A stretch of 30,263 nt of DNA from IMG/VR virus record IMGVR_UViG_3300037225_000038, positions 1-30,263 of that record. The stretch is one strand, 5' to 3'. The notes beneath the pieces were generated by a model. The model saw only the letters and a list, made by a program, of their open reading frames with translations. It was not told where the DNA came from and ran no database searches. Shown piece by piece: positions 1-7,539 of the stretch. Positions within the stretch are counted from its first letter, which is position 1; each line of letters starts with the position of its first letter. Origin of the DNA: a virus. Both the position numbers and the translations under genes were made by a program.

Positions 1-157
1 CTTCGGCCGTTATGTTGTCAATGTGAGAAATTCTTTTTTCGTAGGCTATAGCTATGCCCGCAACGGTTAAAATAAGACCAAAAGCTACAACAGCAAGCCA
101 CTTCCATGGCACAAAAATGCTCTTGCATATTTCTATATTGTCGTCGCTTCGAGCCAT
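1..157 (-). CDS. Small single-span membrane protein, partial (C-terminus beyond window)
   Basis: Reading frame opens at an ATG at 157 and runs off the left edge; 52 residues are visible. It starts MARSDDNIEICK, followed by one hydrophobic span (about residues 20-38) and then a charged stretch (YEKRISHIDN), giving a short cytoplasmic head, one membrane helix and the beginning of a soluble, possibly coiled-coil tail. The start is supported by a GAAGGA site about 7 nt upstream, and the ATG lies 2 nt after the stop of the neighbouring 100-aa gene, so the two are co-transcribed. Location after the fibre gene, where lysis genes are common, makes a spanin, holin accessory or similar lysis protein possible, but no family motif is seen. 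Confidence 0.6.
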   Translation of the reverse strand, partial: MARSDDNIEICKSIFVPWKWLAVVAFGLILTVAGIAIAYEKRISHIDNITAE

Positions 158-159
158 AG

Positions 160-462
160 TTAATCCTTCAATGACGCTGGTGATTTCAGCCTTTCAACCC
201 ATTCCGCCAGCTCTCTGATTTCACGTCCCGAAAGCATGGTGCGCGTGAGTTTTATTCTTATCGATCCTCCCTGGGCCTTGCAGATAAGGGCATAGGGCCG
301 CCCGTTCGTGTCTGGAAGATTTACGCTCACGGAACATGGTGGCGCTGACTGCTGGGCCTTCCTGACCGCCTCAACCGGATCGAGTGGTGTCGCCGCGTTG
401 AGCGCAATTGCGAACAGAAACAGGAACGCGAAAAAAGCGAACAGGAAAACAAAGAGTTTCAT
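160..462 (-). CDS. Small protein with N-terminal hydrophobic anchor or signal peptide, unknown function
   Basis: A 100-aa protein. Residues 1-22 are strongly hydrophobic and end in ALNAA, compatible with a Sec signal peptide or a membrane anchor. The rest is a small basic domain with two cysteines (about residues 43 and 61) in CSVSVNLP and ALICKAQGG segments, followed by an amphipathic helix (REIRELAEWVERL). The two cysteines could form a periplasmic disulphide. It lies 37 nt downstream of the fibre gene and directly before the membrane protein at the left edge, so a lysis-cassette or superinfection-exclusion role is possible. I do not recognise the family. The Shine-Dalgarno site is weak (GTGGG), so translation may depend on upstream coupling. 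Confidence 0.6.
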   Translation of the reverse strand: MKLFVFLFAFFAFLFLFAIALNAATPLDPVEAVRKAQQSAPPCSVSVNLPDTNGRPYALICKAQGGSIRIKLTRTMLSGREIRELAEWVERLKSPASLKD

Positions 463-499
463 TAGTTACCCACGGTTTAAGTTTATGGCGCTACCCAGC

Positions 500-2131
500 C
501 TATTCCCAATGCACTCCCAAAGCGACCGAATATTTTAATGACGCGGACCCTGTCGGTTTCGGCAATCGCTGCCATGTTGGTGTAGCCTTGGCAGCTTCTG
601 CGCCGCACGAAGCGAATGAATTCTGTGAATTTTCGTTATTGTAAATTGTCAGAATTTCGGCCGCGGATAATTGTCGGACATAATACCGTATAGAATCCAC
701 CAGGCCATTAAGCTGCGCTCCATACCCAAACCAGTTTCCGAATATTGTTGCGTAACCAGTATAGGTTCCTATATATCCAGAAATGTTCCATGTTTCTACA
801 TACTGTCCGTCTGCGTAAAAAAGCACACTGGTATTCGATGCGCATACAAAGACGAGATGATGCCACGCATTATCGTCGTATGCTGATGGAGTAGTTCCAC
901 CAAAATCATTCTGTCCATTTTTAGCAAACGTCCAGTTTAATTTTCCGTCACTTCCTAACCACATACGATAATAATTTTTGTCTACACCGTTGTTGTAATA
1001 CCCTCTAGTAAGGATAAATTTGTTTTGCCCGGTAGATGCAACTTTTATCCATAAACCAATCGACCAAGTAGAGCCAGCGTTAAATTCAAGCCCGCCATCT
1101 AATCGGCTGGTCGTGTTTGCCAAGCTTAGCCCTTTTCCAACTTTTCCGTCCACCACGGTTGCCAGTGTAGAACTACCAGATGACCCGTTTGGGCCATAAT
1201 CGGTTGGCGTTGCTGTCTGTAAGGGATAATACCTGTCCGTTGCGGCGAAAGTGTCCGAATCATTTGCGCGAGTATATACCGTGCCGTATCGACAATAAAT
1301 CACCTTATTAGACGCGGTATTGATTGCTGGTATCTGCACGTGTATTTCGCATTTGCTTGTCCCCGCCGAAAAGTAGACGATGGTGCGTTTTAATTCGGTT
1401 AGATTATCAGTGTCAAAAAAGCGAATGTCAAGTCCGCCGGCATCGGCCACATGCGTAAAAAATCCAGCAGGCACACTTGTTGCTGCATCGGTGAAGGCAT
1501 AAACGTAGCCACCTATTGAACCGCCAACCTTTGTTTTGTCAATCGATATTGCGAAGGAATAATATCCACGAGGAACGAACAAAATATCATCCTCTTGCGG
1601 AGTGGCGGCCTGGGTATCGGAATGGGTGGTGGAAAGCAGAGCGTGTGCAATCGGCGCATATAGGTCCGCAAGCGTTACCACGCCTGTGCGGCCGTCGACG
1701 CTTGCAACAGCTTCCGCCGCCGCAGTCCCCAAGTCGATCCATTCGGTGCCTGTCCAGATCGATGCGGTGTTTATGTTTTTGATCCATATTTCCAGACCAA
1801 CATCGGGGATTTGCTCTGTGTAAACCGTTCCGGTCCAGGTATAAAGGCGGTTGACCGTCCAGCCGTGAGCGGTCGCGGTCGCCTGATAAACGTCGCCGAC
1901 CGTTGGCGCCACAGGAAGATTCGGCGTAGGGTCAAACCGTTGCTTGACGTTAAGAAGACCTAAGTTTTGTATTTCAGGTATGACCGCATTGGCAATACAC
2001 TCCGCCAACGGTTTTGCATTTGCATTTGCGTTGTCGGGTTGCCAAGCAGCAGGAGCGCGATATACGCGCCCGACAGCATCAGCTATTCGAAGTTGTGCTA
2101 TTATCTCCTCTCGTAGTGTTGCTGCGCTCAT
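500..2131 (-). CDS. Tail fibre or receptor-binding protein with DUF2341-like and LamG-like domains
   Basis: A 543-aa protein at the distal end of the tail operon, where receptor-binding proteins usually sit. Residues 1-60 form an N-terminal, probably baseplate-attaching segment. Residues 70-135 contain WTGT repeats (LYTWTGTVYTEQ, SIWTGTEWID), and VDGRTGVVTL at about 145-154 is a motif typical of phage fibres. Residues about 190-285 resemble DUF2341 (DIRFFDTDN, IPAINTASN, IYCRYG). Residues about 310-500 resemble a LamG/concanavalin-like jelly roll (TWSIGLWIKV, NAWHHLVFV, GLVDSIRYYVRQLSAAEI). DUF2341 next to LamG is a common pairing in carbohydrate-binding surface proteins, so glycan recognition on the host surface is the likely role. 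Start ATG has AAGGAT 4-5 nt upstream. The short C-terminal tail ends in GVHWE. No chaperone gene is obvious beside it. Confidence 0.85.
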   Translation of the reverse strand: MSAATLREEIIAQLRIADAVGRVYRAPAAWQPDNANANAKPLAECIANAVIPEIQNLGLLNVKQRFDPTPNLPVAPTVGDVYQATATAHGWTVNRLYTWTGTVYTEQIPDVGLEIWIKNINTASIWTGTEWIDLGTAAAEAVASVDGRTGVVTLADLYAPIAHALLSTTHSDTQAATPQEDDILFVPRGYYSFAISIDKTKVGGSIGGYVYAFTDAATSVPAGFFTHVADAGGLDIRFFDTDNLTELKRTIVYFSAGTSKCEIHVQIPAINTASNKVIYCRYGTVYTRANDSDTFAATDRYYPLQTATPTDYGPNGSSGSSTLATVVDGKVGKGLSLANTTSRLDGGLEFNAGSTWSIGLWIKVASTGQNKFILTRGYYNNGVDKNYYRMWLGSDGKLNWTFAKNGQNDFGGTTPSAYDDNAWHHLVFVCASNTSVLFYADGQYVETWNISGYIGTYTGYATIFGNWFGYGAQLNGLVDSIRYYVRQLSAAEILTIYNNENSQNSFASCGAEAAKATPTWQRLPKPTGSASLKYSVALGVHWE

Positions 2132-2149
2132 ATTTATCCTTTAAGAGAA

Positions 2150-2222
2150 GCGGCGGTTTTACCCGCCGCCCTTTTGCCAGTGCAAGGATCACTGGCGCCC
2201 GGCCCGGAGGAACCGGGGTTGA
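2150..2222 (-). terminator. Cluster of three hairpins between tail gene and fibre gene, probable weak terminator
   Basis: In the 95-nt gap between the 169-aa gene and the fibre gene, three inverted repeats follow each other. Arms 2150-2156 and 2163-2169 (GCGGCGG / CCGCCGC, 6-nt loop) make a perfect 7-bp GC-only stem, followed in the minus direction by TTCTCTT, a weak U-tract. Arms 2176-2182 and 2190-2196 (GCCAGTG / CACTGGC) are also perfect. A third stem (CCCGG/CCGGG type) lies at about 2204-2218. The first resembles a rho-independent terminator that would reduce fibre transcription. The others may be RNA-stability or processing structures. Confidence 0.55.
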
Positions 2223-2226
2223 TGGA

Positions 2227-2736
2227 TTAAGAGGTTTTCCGGACAATGTATGTATACACAGTCGAACTGGCGCCACCAGGCCGGGGAATCGCAAGATAAT
2301 CAACCCCTCCGGATGTTTTCAAATATGCCTCCGCAAGACTGGTAATCGAATTGTCGGCCGCTATACACTGCACTTGAATAATCATACAGTTTGCGCGAGT
2401 CAACGCACTGTTGATGGACGATAGTGCAATCAATGTTGGAGTACTCCCCGAATCGGTTGCGCCACCATAAAAGGTATTGCTTGAGTGCCAGCCAAACGAA
2501 AAAAACCAACGTATCCACTGCGTTACTATCCGAAAAAGCCGGTTCATGTTGTTGAAAATAGGAATGCCGTTACCAGGCCATCCGCTTGCCGGGACACCTG
2601 TTTGCATGGTCGCCGCCACATTCGGCATGCCGCTTTCGCTGTCGGTGATGTTGTTGTCCGTTCCATCACTGTTGACGGCAATGTCCGGATAAATAGGGGT
2701 CCCCGCGTGAATTGCATCTTGCACTAAGTTTGACAT
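2227..2736 (-). CDS. Tail or baseplate-distal protein of unknown function
   Basis: A 169-aa protein between the DUF2612-like baseplate gene and the fibre. The N-terminal half contains a Gly/Pro-rich segment (TGVPASGWPGNGIPIFNNMNRLFR) and a Trp-rich stretch (TQWIRWFFSFGW). The C-terminal half is Ser/Thr-rich and beta-like, ending in VYTYIVRKTS. There is no recognisable enzymatic motif. Position suggests a structural adaptor between baseplate and fibre or a short fibre. The stop is followed by a hairpin cluster at 2150-2222. The start ATG is 3 nt from the end of the upstream gene, consistent with translational coupling. Confidence 0.75.
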   Translation of the reverse strand: MSNLVQDAIHAGTPIYPDIAVNSDGTDNNITDSESGMPNVAATMQTGVPASGWPGNGIPIFNNMNRLFRIVTQWIRWFFSFGWHSSNTFYGGATDSGSTPTLIALSSINSALTRANCMIIQVQCIAADNSITSLAEAYLKTSGGVDYLAIPRPGGASSTVYTYIVRKTS

Positions 2737-2739
2737 ATT

Positions 2740-3414
2740 CTACTCCGTAAATAAAGGTGTCGCTAATTGTCCGCCGTTTACGTCCGTTGAATTATTCCCG
2801 AATCCTTTTCCGTTTGAATACCACGGCGTCGCGCTGTCCACGGAAAAACAGAAAGGCCGCGCTGTGCTCTTTTGAATCTCCAAAGCAACGCCGGCCGTTT
2901 TTACTTTGTCCATTGTCTGCTGAATAAGCCAAGTTGCAATAGGTAATGGGTTTTCTGGATTTTCCAAATTCAGGCATACCGTCGCCGGCTGTATTTCGAT
3001 AAGGTCGATTTTTGGATGATTGTTTCCCGGAGTCGTGATTATCTGTTGAAGTGCTGCGACAAGGCGCTCAGGCTCGCCCTGGGAGGCATTCATTTGAATC
3101 TTTGCTTTTATGGAGAGTGCGTAATCAACATTCAATAATGATTGCCTGGGGGCCCCAACAATTGAACCGATGTCGTCGAGAACAGGATTAACATTGCTTG
3201 CCCACCCCTGATCTGCTCCATAAGCAAGCGCTGAATCAATCCCGCGATAGGTGTAGACAATGAAAGCTGCATCTTCCAGCTCCTGCACTTGATCTGCAAA
3301 CGCCCGCATTTCCTTTGCAAAATTCGACTGGTCGCTGTCCGCATTCTTTTTTAGAAATTGCGGAGTCAGGCTTTCGGCCCGGTTTGCATAGTCAGTGATT
3401 GGTGTCATCCCCAT
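2740..3414 (-). CDS. Baseplate protein, DUF2612-like (functional analogue of Mu gp48/P2 gpI)
   Basis: A 224-aa protein directly after the baseplate J gene, whose stop overlaps this start in a TAATG. The N-terminal half is helical and acidic (FADQVQELEDAAFIVYTYRGID). The central GADQGWASNVNPVLDDIGSIVG segment resembles the LDxxGxxxG-type motif of DUF2612 and related proteins that sit beside baseplate J in Mu- and P2-like phages. The C-terminal part is probably beta-rich. The likely role is to link the wedge to tail fibres. The assignment rests on synteny plus the motif, so the family name is tentative and the structural role more secure. Confidence 0.75.
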   Translation of the reverse strand: MGMTPITDYANRAESLTPQFLKKNADSDQSNFAKEMRAFADQVQELEDAAFIVYTYRGIDSALAYGADQGWASNVNPVLDDIGSIVGAPRQSLLNVDYALSIKAKIQMNASQGEPERLVAALQQIITTPGNNHPKIDLIEIQPATVCLNLENPENPLPIATWLIQQTMDKVKTAGVALEIQKSTARPFCFSVDSATPWYSNGKGFGNNSTDVNGGQLATPLFTE

Positions 3415-4580
3415 TATGGCCCCACAACCGTTACAGTTACGGCGCCCGGCTCTGGATATTCATTGTACGCCATGGCAATATCGTCTGTCTGCATACCACC
3501 CGACGCCTTGCTCTGCCGAATTGTTATCTTATCAACGCCCGAGCATGCCGCATAAACCGGCCCAAGCCAGCGGTCAATGAGTAAGTCTTGTCCGGTTTTG
3601 AATGTGGCCGCGTATTCCTGGATAGCTGCGGTTATAAGGTCTTCGTAATTTGTCGGCAGAGTTTCTTCTGAATATCGTGTGATCGTAACCTCGACGGCGA
3701 TAGCGACAGGAGTTGGCCGAGTGAATTTAATGGTTTGGTTGTTTCCCTGCGAGTCCTGGACAACCACAGAAGCGGTTCCCGTCAAGGCGATTCCACCCGC
3801 CTTGCATGCCCAAAGAGCGTTTCCTATATCTCCTCCGGTCCCGCCGACAACCATAATTTCTATCGAGTGCGGAGGGCGCCCGTCGCTATCCGTGGTGTCT
3901 GTTGGATTTTCAAATCCGCGGCATAGCGTTACGTTCGGCACGTTGTTTTTAATTCTTGCAACAATCGCGTCGAGAGCAGATGCGCCGATCACCTGTAGGC
4001 TCTGCGCGCGACGGATACGCGCCTCTGCCACAGTTTCTTCCAGGCGCCCCACGTTGCCGGCAAGAGCGTTTTCAACGCTGTCCCATCCGGTTATCTGTGT
4101 GCTGATAGTCCACGTGGTGCCGATGTCCACCGGAACAGGTCCGGCAACAACCGCTTGGAAAACACCATCAATGGAACCGCCGCCCGGAATAGTAACGGCC
4201 TCCGTCAGCGCAAAAACGTTACCTGACGGGTCTGTGATAAGATAACCCGCCGATAAAGGTACGCCAAATCCTTCGTTCGTAGCACACTGGCAAATAACCT
4301 CTGATTTGGCTGCGGGAAGCATTTGTAGGCCCACCAGGTCCATGATGTCCGGGAAGCTGGCGTCATCACCCCTTGCTGGGAAAGGTGCGTTATATACGCC
4401 CGCAAGTGCGTCCCAGGCATCTTTGAGCTGCTTTGCCATAATTCCGATGCGGAACCCGATCACCGACCCGCTGCCGGTGTTTGGGGTGCCGTAAATGGCT
4501 TGATACGCGTCCACCAAGTCGTCGGTGATGTTTTGCAGGGTCGGCACCACAAAGCCAGTTGATTGTATTCCGTAACTCAT
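3414..4580 (-). CDS. Baseplate J-like wedge protein (Mu gp47-like)
   Basis: A 388-aa protein with the features of the baseplate J/gp47 family: an N-terminal helical start (LQNITDDLVDAYQAIYG), a DLVGLQMLPA segment, a central beta domain (GVPLSAGYLITDPSGNVFAL, IPGGGSIDG), the conserved ALAGNVGRLEETVAEARIRR stretch, then the IVARIKNNVPNVTLCRGFEN and SIEIMVVGG core. Proteins of this family assemble the wedge that links the hub to the fibres and triggers sheath contraction. Length is normal for the family. It starts 2 nt after the stop of the gp46-like gene and is followed without a gap by the DUF2612-like gene, the standard order in Mu-like baseplates. Confidence 0.93.
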   Translation of the reverse strand: MSYGIQSTGFVVPTLQNITDDLVDAYQAIYGTPNTGSGSVIGFRIGIMAKQLKDAWDALAGVYNAPFPARGDDASFPDIMDLVGLQMLPAAKSEVICQCATNEGFGVPLSAGYLITDPSGNVFALTEAVTIPGGGSIDGVFQAVVAGPVPVDIGTTWTISTQITGWDSVENALAGNVGRLEETVAEARIRRAQSLQVIGASALDAIVARIKNNVPNVTLCRGFENPTDTTDSDGRPPHSIEIMVVGGTGGDIGNALWACKAGGIALTGTASVVVQDSQGNNQTIKFTRPTPVAIAVEVTITRYSEETLPTNYEDLITAAIQEYAATFKTGQDLLIDRWLGPVYAACSGVDKITIRQSKASGGMQTDDIAMAYNEYPEPGAVTVTVVGP

Positions 4581-4582
4581 AT

Positions 4583-4942
4583 TTAAAGCTCCAGGTTTGA
4601 AAATGAAACAGAACCGTATTGCGATAAGGCTTGAAACGAAATGCTCAATTTTCTTTTGGCACGATCTATGCTTGATGAATACGCCGTCAATGTCGTCACT
4701 TCCGGCGTTTCCGCGATTGTCGATTTTATGATGATGTCGATTGCTGATAGGTCAGGATTTTTCACGAATATTTTTTCAAACCACGGAACCCCGTCCTGGA
4801 CGTTCATAAACCATTCTCCATAAATCAAACGTAGTCGGCATTCTATATTTTGTGCTACCTGTAAAAGATCGGCAACGACAGACCCGTTGTTTTCAGAGAA
4901 CGCAAGATCGTGCTGCGAAGTGTCGAGTGCTTCGTCTATCAT
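4583..4942 (-). CDS. Baseplate wedge protein, gp46/gp25-like
   Basis: A 119-aa protein if the start is the ATG at 4942 (MIDEALDTSQ), which overlaps the stop of the spike gene in ATGA. The frame stays open to 5014, but that extension would overlap the spike gene by about 75 nt and looks unrelated. The segments LLQVAQNIECRLRLIYGEW and VPWFEKIF followed by IKSTIAETPEVTTL match the general pattern of the Mu gp46/T4 gp25-like lysozyme-fold wedge family, in which the protein contacts the sheath and seeds its polymerisation. Its place between spike and baseplate J is the canonical one. Confidence 0.88.
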   Translation of the reverse strand: MIDEALDTSQHDLAFSENNGSVVADLLQVAQNIECRLRLIYGEWFMNVQDGVPWFEKIFVKNPDLSAIDIIIKSTIAETPEVTTLTAYSSSIDRAKRKLSISFQALSQYGSVSFSNLEL

Positions 4943-5601
4943 GGTACGAGTCCCTTTGCAAGTACGGTTAGTGAAACAACAGGGTGCGGCGCTCCGGTAA
5001 TTGAACAGGAACACATGCCCGTTACAACGCCGTCGGTTGGCAACAGGGTTCCTCCGTCAGAAACCAATTTTCCATTCAAAGTCACTTTCCCAAGTGGAGG
5101 TGTTTCGATTGCCACGTTTCCGCTGTCAAGAAGCGATGCCTTCACAGTTCCCAAAGTTGTTTTGTGAGCAATGACAGTATCCGTATTTCCGTAGGTTGCA
5201 TCTGCAATGACATTAAAATTGAACGGAATTGCGAAAGCGTCCGCGAGTTCAAACATGCGTCCAGGAATGGTATCGGCAATATTGTTGTCGGCCTTCCATT
5301 TATCAAGCGAGCGTTCGCAAAAAACGAGAAGCACAAGATCGCCAGTTTTTACTGGCATGTAGATCGAAGATTTTGAGGTTCCAAGCGTTAAAAGAAGAAC
5401 GCCAGAAATAATATTAAAATCCCTTTGTACCCCTGACACACCAACAGAGCGCAAAAGGGGCATTACGTTCACTGTGAGAGGGGAACCCGGCGTTACGCTT
5501 TCCACCCGCGCGGGCATTGCTGTGTGGATTTCGCGTGAAAGCAAATTCATAAACAGCGACTGTATCGCTTGCCCTACGTCCCTTTCATTAATTGAGTTCA
5601 C
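4939..5601 (-). CDS. Gp138-type membrane-puncturing spike protein
   Basis: A 220-aa protein. The N-terminal domain (about residues 25-105) looks like an OB-fold spike base of the Gp138 N-terminal family: ARVESVTPGSPLTVNVMPL, then SGVLLLTLG and VKTGDLVLLVFCERSLDKW. The C-terminal part (about 140-220) has short beta repeats (TVKASLLDSGNVAIETPPLGKVTLNG) typical of the trimeric beta-helical needle. No peptidoglycan hydrolase domain is visible, so this is a compact spike without lysozyme. It overlaps the hub gene start region by 4 nt (stop of hub at 5598) and the gp46-like gene, so it belongs to one translationally coupled baseplate unit. Confidence 0.9.
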   Translation of the reverse strand: MNSINERDVGQAIQSLFMNLLSREIHTAMPARVESVTPGSPLTVNVMPLLRSVGVSGVQRDFNIISGVLLLTLGTSKSSIYMPVKTGDLVLLVFCERSLDKWKADNNIADTIPGRMFELADAFAIPFNFNVIADATYGNTDTVIAHKTTLGTVKASLLDSGNVAIETPPLGKVTLNGKLVSDGGTLLPTDGVVTGMCSCSITGAPHPVVSLTVLAKGLVP

Positions 5602-6503
5602 AGTTTACGGCCCTTCACGGTTGTTTTCCAGTCCGCTCCGTGCGTATCTCCGGCATGGTGAACTTCTGAAATCTGCAATTTCACCGGAGAGTTAGGAATA
5701 GTTTTTGATGACAATTCTACGATATTTCCAGGCTCCACCTTTGGTGCAAGTAAGCAATCAAATTCGTATCCGCCATAATCTATTGATTCGATTCCCTGTT
5801 GCATCTTAGCAATCCGCCGAGGGCTGCCGATAAGAACCGCGCTGAACGTGCTTTTTGTTGCTGTTCCTGGCTTCCCGTTTTTATCGAATGCGCTGTATAT
5901 TTTCATGACATTGTTTTGGATATGCCAGCGCAAGCCGTATCCATTGCAGACGCGATTGAGCGCGTCCGACGCCAATCCATTGAAAGTGTATCCACGCGCG
6001 TAAACATAATCTGGCCTATCAATTGAAACGAAACTGAATGGTGATTGAATAGAAACTCCGAGAGAGTCCACGATGTCGTTGATGATTTGCGAGACGCGCG
6101 TCCCTGCGTTATATTGTTTATCGAAGCGAGACTTCCTTATGGAAATACCAGCGTCCCAGCATGTGAGCGTAGTAACGACTTCCGGCTTCGTTATGTCGTG
6201 AGTTGAGGTCATGATGTCGCCAACAAAGAGAGTGGATAGGTTGTCGCGGCCTTCCATTTCCTCATATCCGGCCTTTAGAATTATGGTCATCCCCTGCCCG
6301 TCTTGATTTGGCCTTTCCTTGATAAAAGCCCGCGTATCGTCGGAAAGATTATTTATTGTGATAGTGCAGGAGTTCCCGCCGGGAAGTTCGCTCTTTGTTA
6401 TATCAAAAGTCAAGCGCAGGCCCGAAATCATTTTGGCCTTCTGCTGTTGCAAAGGAAAGCCAATAGTTAAAGAGTAAATGCGATTAAAATAATATTGGTT
6501 CAT
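5598..6503 (-). CDS. Baseplate hub protein (gp27/gpD/Mu gp44-like)
   Basis: A 301-aa protein between the baseplate plug and the spike. The pattern GLRLTFDITKSELPGGNSCTITINNLSDDTRAF is a hallmark of phage hub proteins of Gram-negative myoviruses. It is followed by a TMIILKAGYEE segment, a VGDI strand and TLTCWDAGISIRKSR, then a helical YNAGTRVSQIINDIVDSLG stretch and a second beta domain ending in KTTVKGRKL. The trimer sits at the centre of the baseplate, connects the tail tube and carries the spike. Start overlaps the stop of the plug gene in ATGA. Length is in the usual 280-350 aa range. Confidence 0.88.
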   Translation of the reverse strand: MNQYYFNRIYSLTIGFPLQQQKAKMISGLRLTFDITKSELPGGNSCTITINNLSDDTRAFIKERPNQDGQGMTIILKAGYEEMEGRDNLSTLFVGDIMTSTHDITKPEVVTTLTCWDAGISIRKSRFDKQYNAGTRVSQIINDIVDSLGVSIQSPFSFVSIDRPDYVYARGYTFNGLASDALNRVCNGYGLRWHIQNNVMKIYSAFDKNGKPGTATKSTFSAVLIGSPRRIAKMQQGIESIDYGGYEFDCLLAPKVEPGNIVELSSKTIPNSPVKLQISEVHHAGDTHGADWKTTVKGRKL

Positions 6504-6835
6504 ACTGCGCTCACATAAAGCAAATCAAGTTTTCGTCCCGTTGTAAAATCGTGGCGTCCCGGCTCCACGTTCTGTGTCGTCGCGCTCGGATCAACGAGTA
6601 AAAACTCTCCCTTTGGAAGTGCCGGATTAGTGTACTGCAATTTTAGTGGATACCAGATTACGAGCCGTATTCCGGACTGAATAAGCGTTCCGTTTCCGTC
6701 AGATATATCCATGCTCCAAAATTCTCCGCGTATGTTCCAGCAAAAGGCGAGGTCATAGTTCTGACCGTCCAAAGAAACGGTTTCAGTGAAATTGGCGTTG
6801 TCGAATAATGGTATTGATACTGGCATAGTCACCAT
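6500..6835 (-). CDS. Baseplate plug/hub accessory protein
   Basis: A 111-aa beta-rich protein. The patterns NYDLAFCWNIRGEFWSMDI and GIRLVIWYPL, then LPKGEFLLVDPS, are characteristic of the small phage baseplate plug family found between the Dit-like protein and the hub in many contractile phages. The C-terminal part (GRKLDLLYVSAV) is the conserved end. It overlaps the Dit-like gene by 7 nt and the hub gene by 4 nt. By family, it probably plugs or bridges the hub-tube junction. Confidence 0.85.
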   Translation of the reverse strand: MVTMPVSIPLFDNANFTETVSLDGQNYDLAFCWNIRGEFWSMDISDGNGTLIQSGIRLVIWYPLKLQYTNPALPKGEFLLVDPSATTQNVEPGRHDFTTGRKLDLLYVSAV

Positions 6836-7539
6836 GAGAAAGCCTGTTTAAACATTCCCGTTATTCCCTTGCCGTTCTGCAATGCTTTCAATGCCGATAT
6901 GTGCTCGGCCGGCGGTTCTTTCGTCTGTTGTGTTCCCTTATCCGCCGCGTCTGTTTGGTCTGGCGTTCCCGCCGATCCGTAAAGGCCGCCTGTTGTAAAA
7001 TTTATTGTCGCCCCTTTGGTCGTTACTTTTCGTACACGCTTAGCCTGGGCCTTAAAGGGGAGGGCGTCACCAGTTTTATTATCGAAATCGAATGTAAGGT
7101 CTTCAAGTATCATGTCGCTAAAAACCCGCAGATGAGTAGAGATGTCAATGATTTTCGGCTTTGTTTCAATAGTGATGTTGACAAAATCGCCGCTTCCGTT
7201 CGGGGTCTTCACTAATTTTCTCCCGGCGATAAGAAGCAGCGCCTCATAAGCCGTCATTACTCGGTCTTTTCCGCCATTAATTATTGTTTTAAAATCGGTC
7301 AGAAGGGGAAAGAAAGATACCGGGGAATTCGTGACAATGCCTTCAAGCGAAAATGTTTCCGGCTCCTGGCGGACGTGATCTGAAATATCAAGCCCCTGCT
7401 CGACAGGATAGGAAGTTACAGTATTTTTATACTTGTGGCTCTCATTAAGTGATGCGTCCAGTTTCACCAATATGGCAGAACCGCCCGAATCCATGATTGA
7501 GGTAGTTTCCCGTTTACGTCCTAAAAGAATGTCGATCAC
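6829..7539 (-). CDS. Dit-like tail protein, baseplate-tail tube adaptor
   Basis: A 236-aa protein directly downstream of the tape measure gene (adjacent, no gap). The stretch SYPVEQGLDISDHVRQEPETFSLEG is the conserved N-terminal signature of Dit-like phage tail proteins of contractile phages, followed by FFPLLTDFKTII and a DVILEDLTFDFDNKTG-type strand region (DMILEDLTFDF). The last 50 residues are low-complexity (TPDQTDAADKGTQQTKEPPAEH) and end in a helix. It likely forms the ring linking the tube to the hub. Confidence 0.85.
   Translation of the reverse strand: MIDILLGRKRETTSIMDSGGSAILVKLDASLNESHKYKNTVTSYPVEQGLDISDHVRQEPETFSLEGIVTNSPVSFFPLLTDFKTIINGGKDRVMTAYEALLLIAGRKLVKTPNGSGDFVNITIETKPKIIDISTHLRVFSDMILEDLTFDFDNKTGDALPFKAQAKRVRKVTTKGATINFTTGGLYGSAGTPDQTDAADKGTQQTKEPPAEHISALKALQNGKGITGMFKQAFSW

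Noticed and set aside
4943-5014. Upstream extension of the gp46-like protein
   Set aside because: It overlaps the spike gene, and the ATGA start at 4942 gives the family-like N-terminus.
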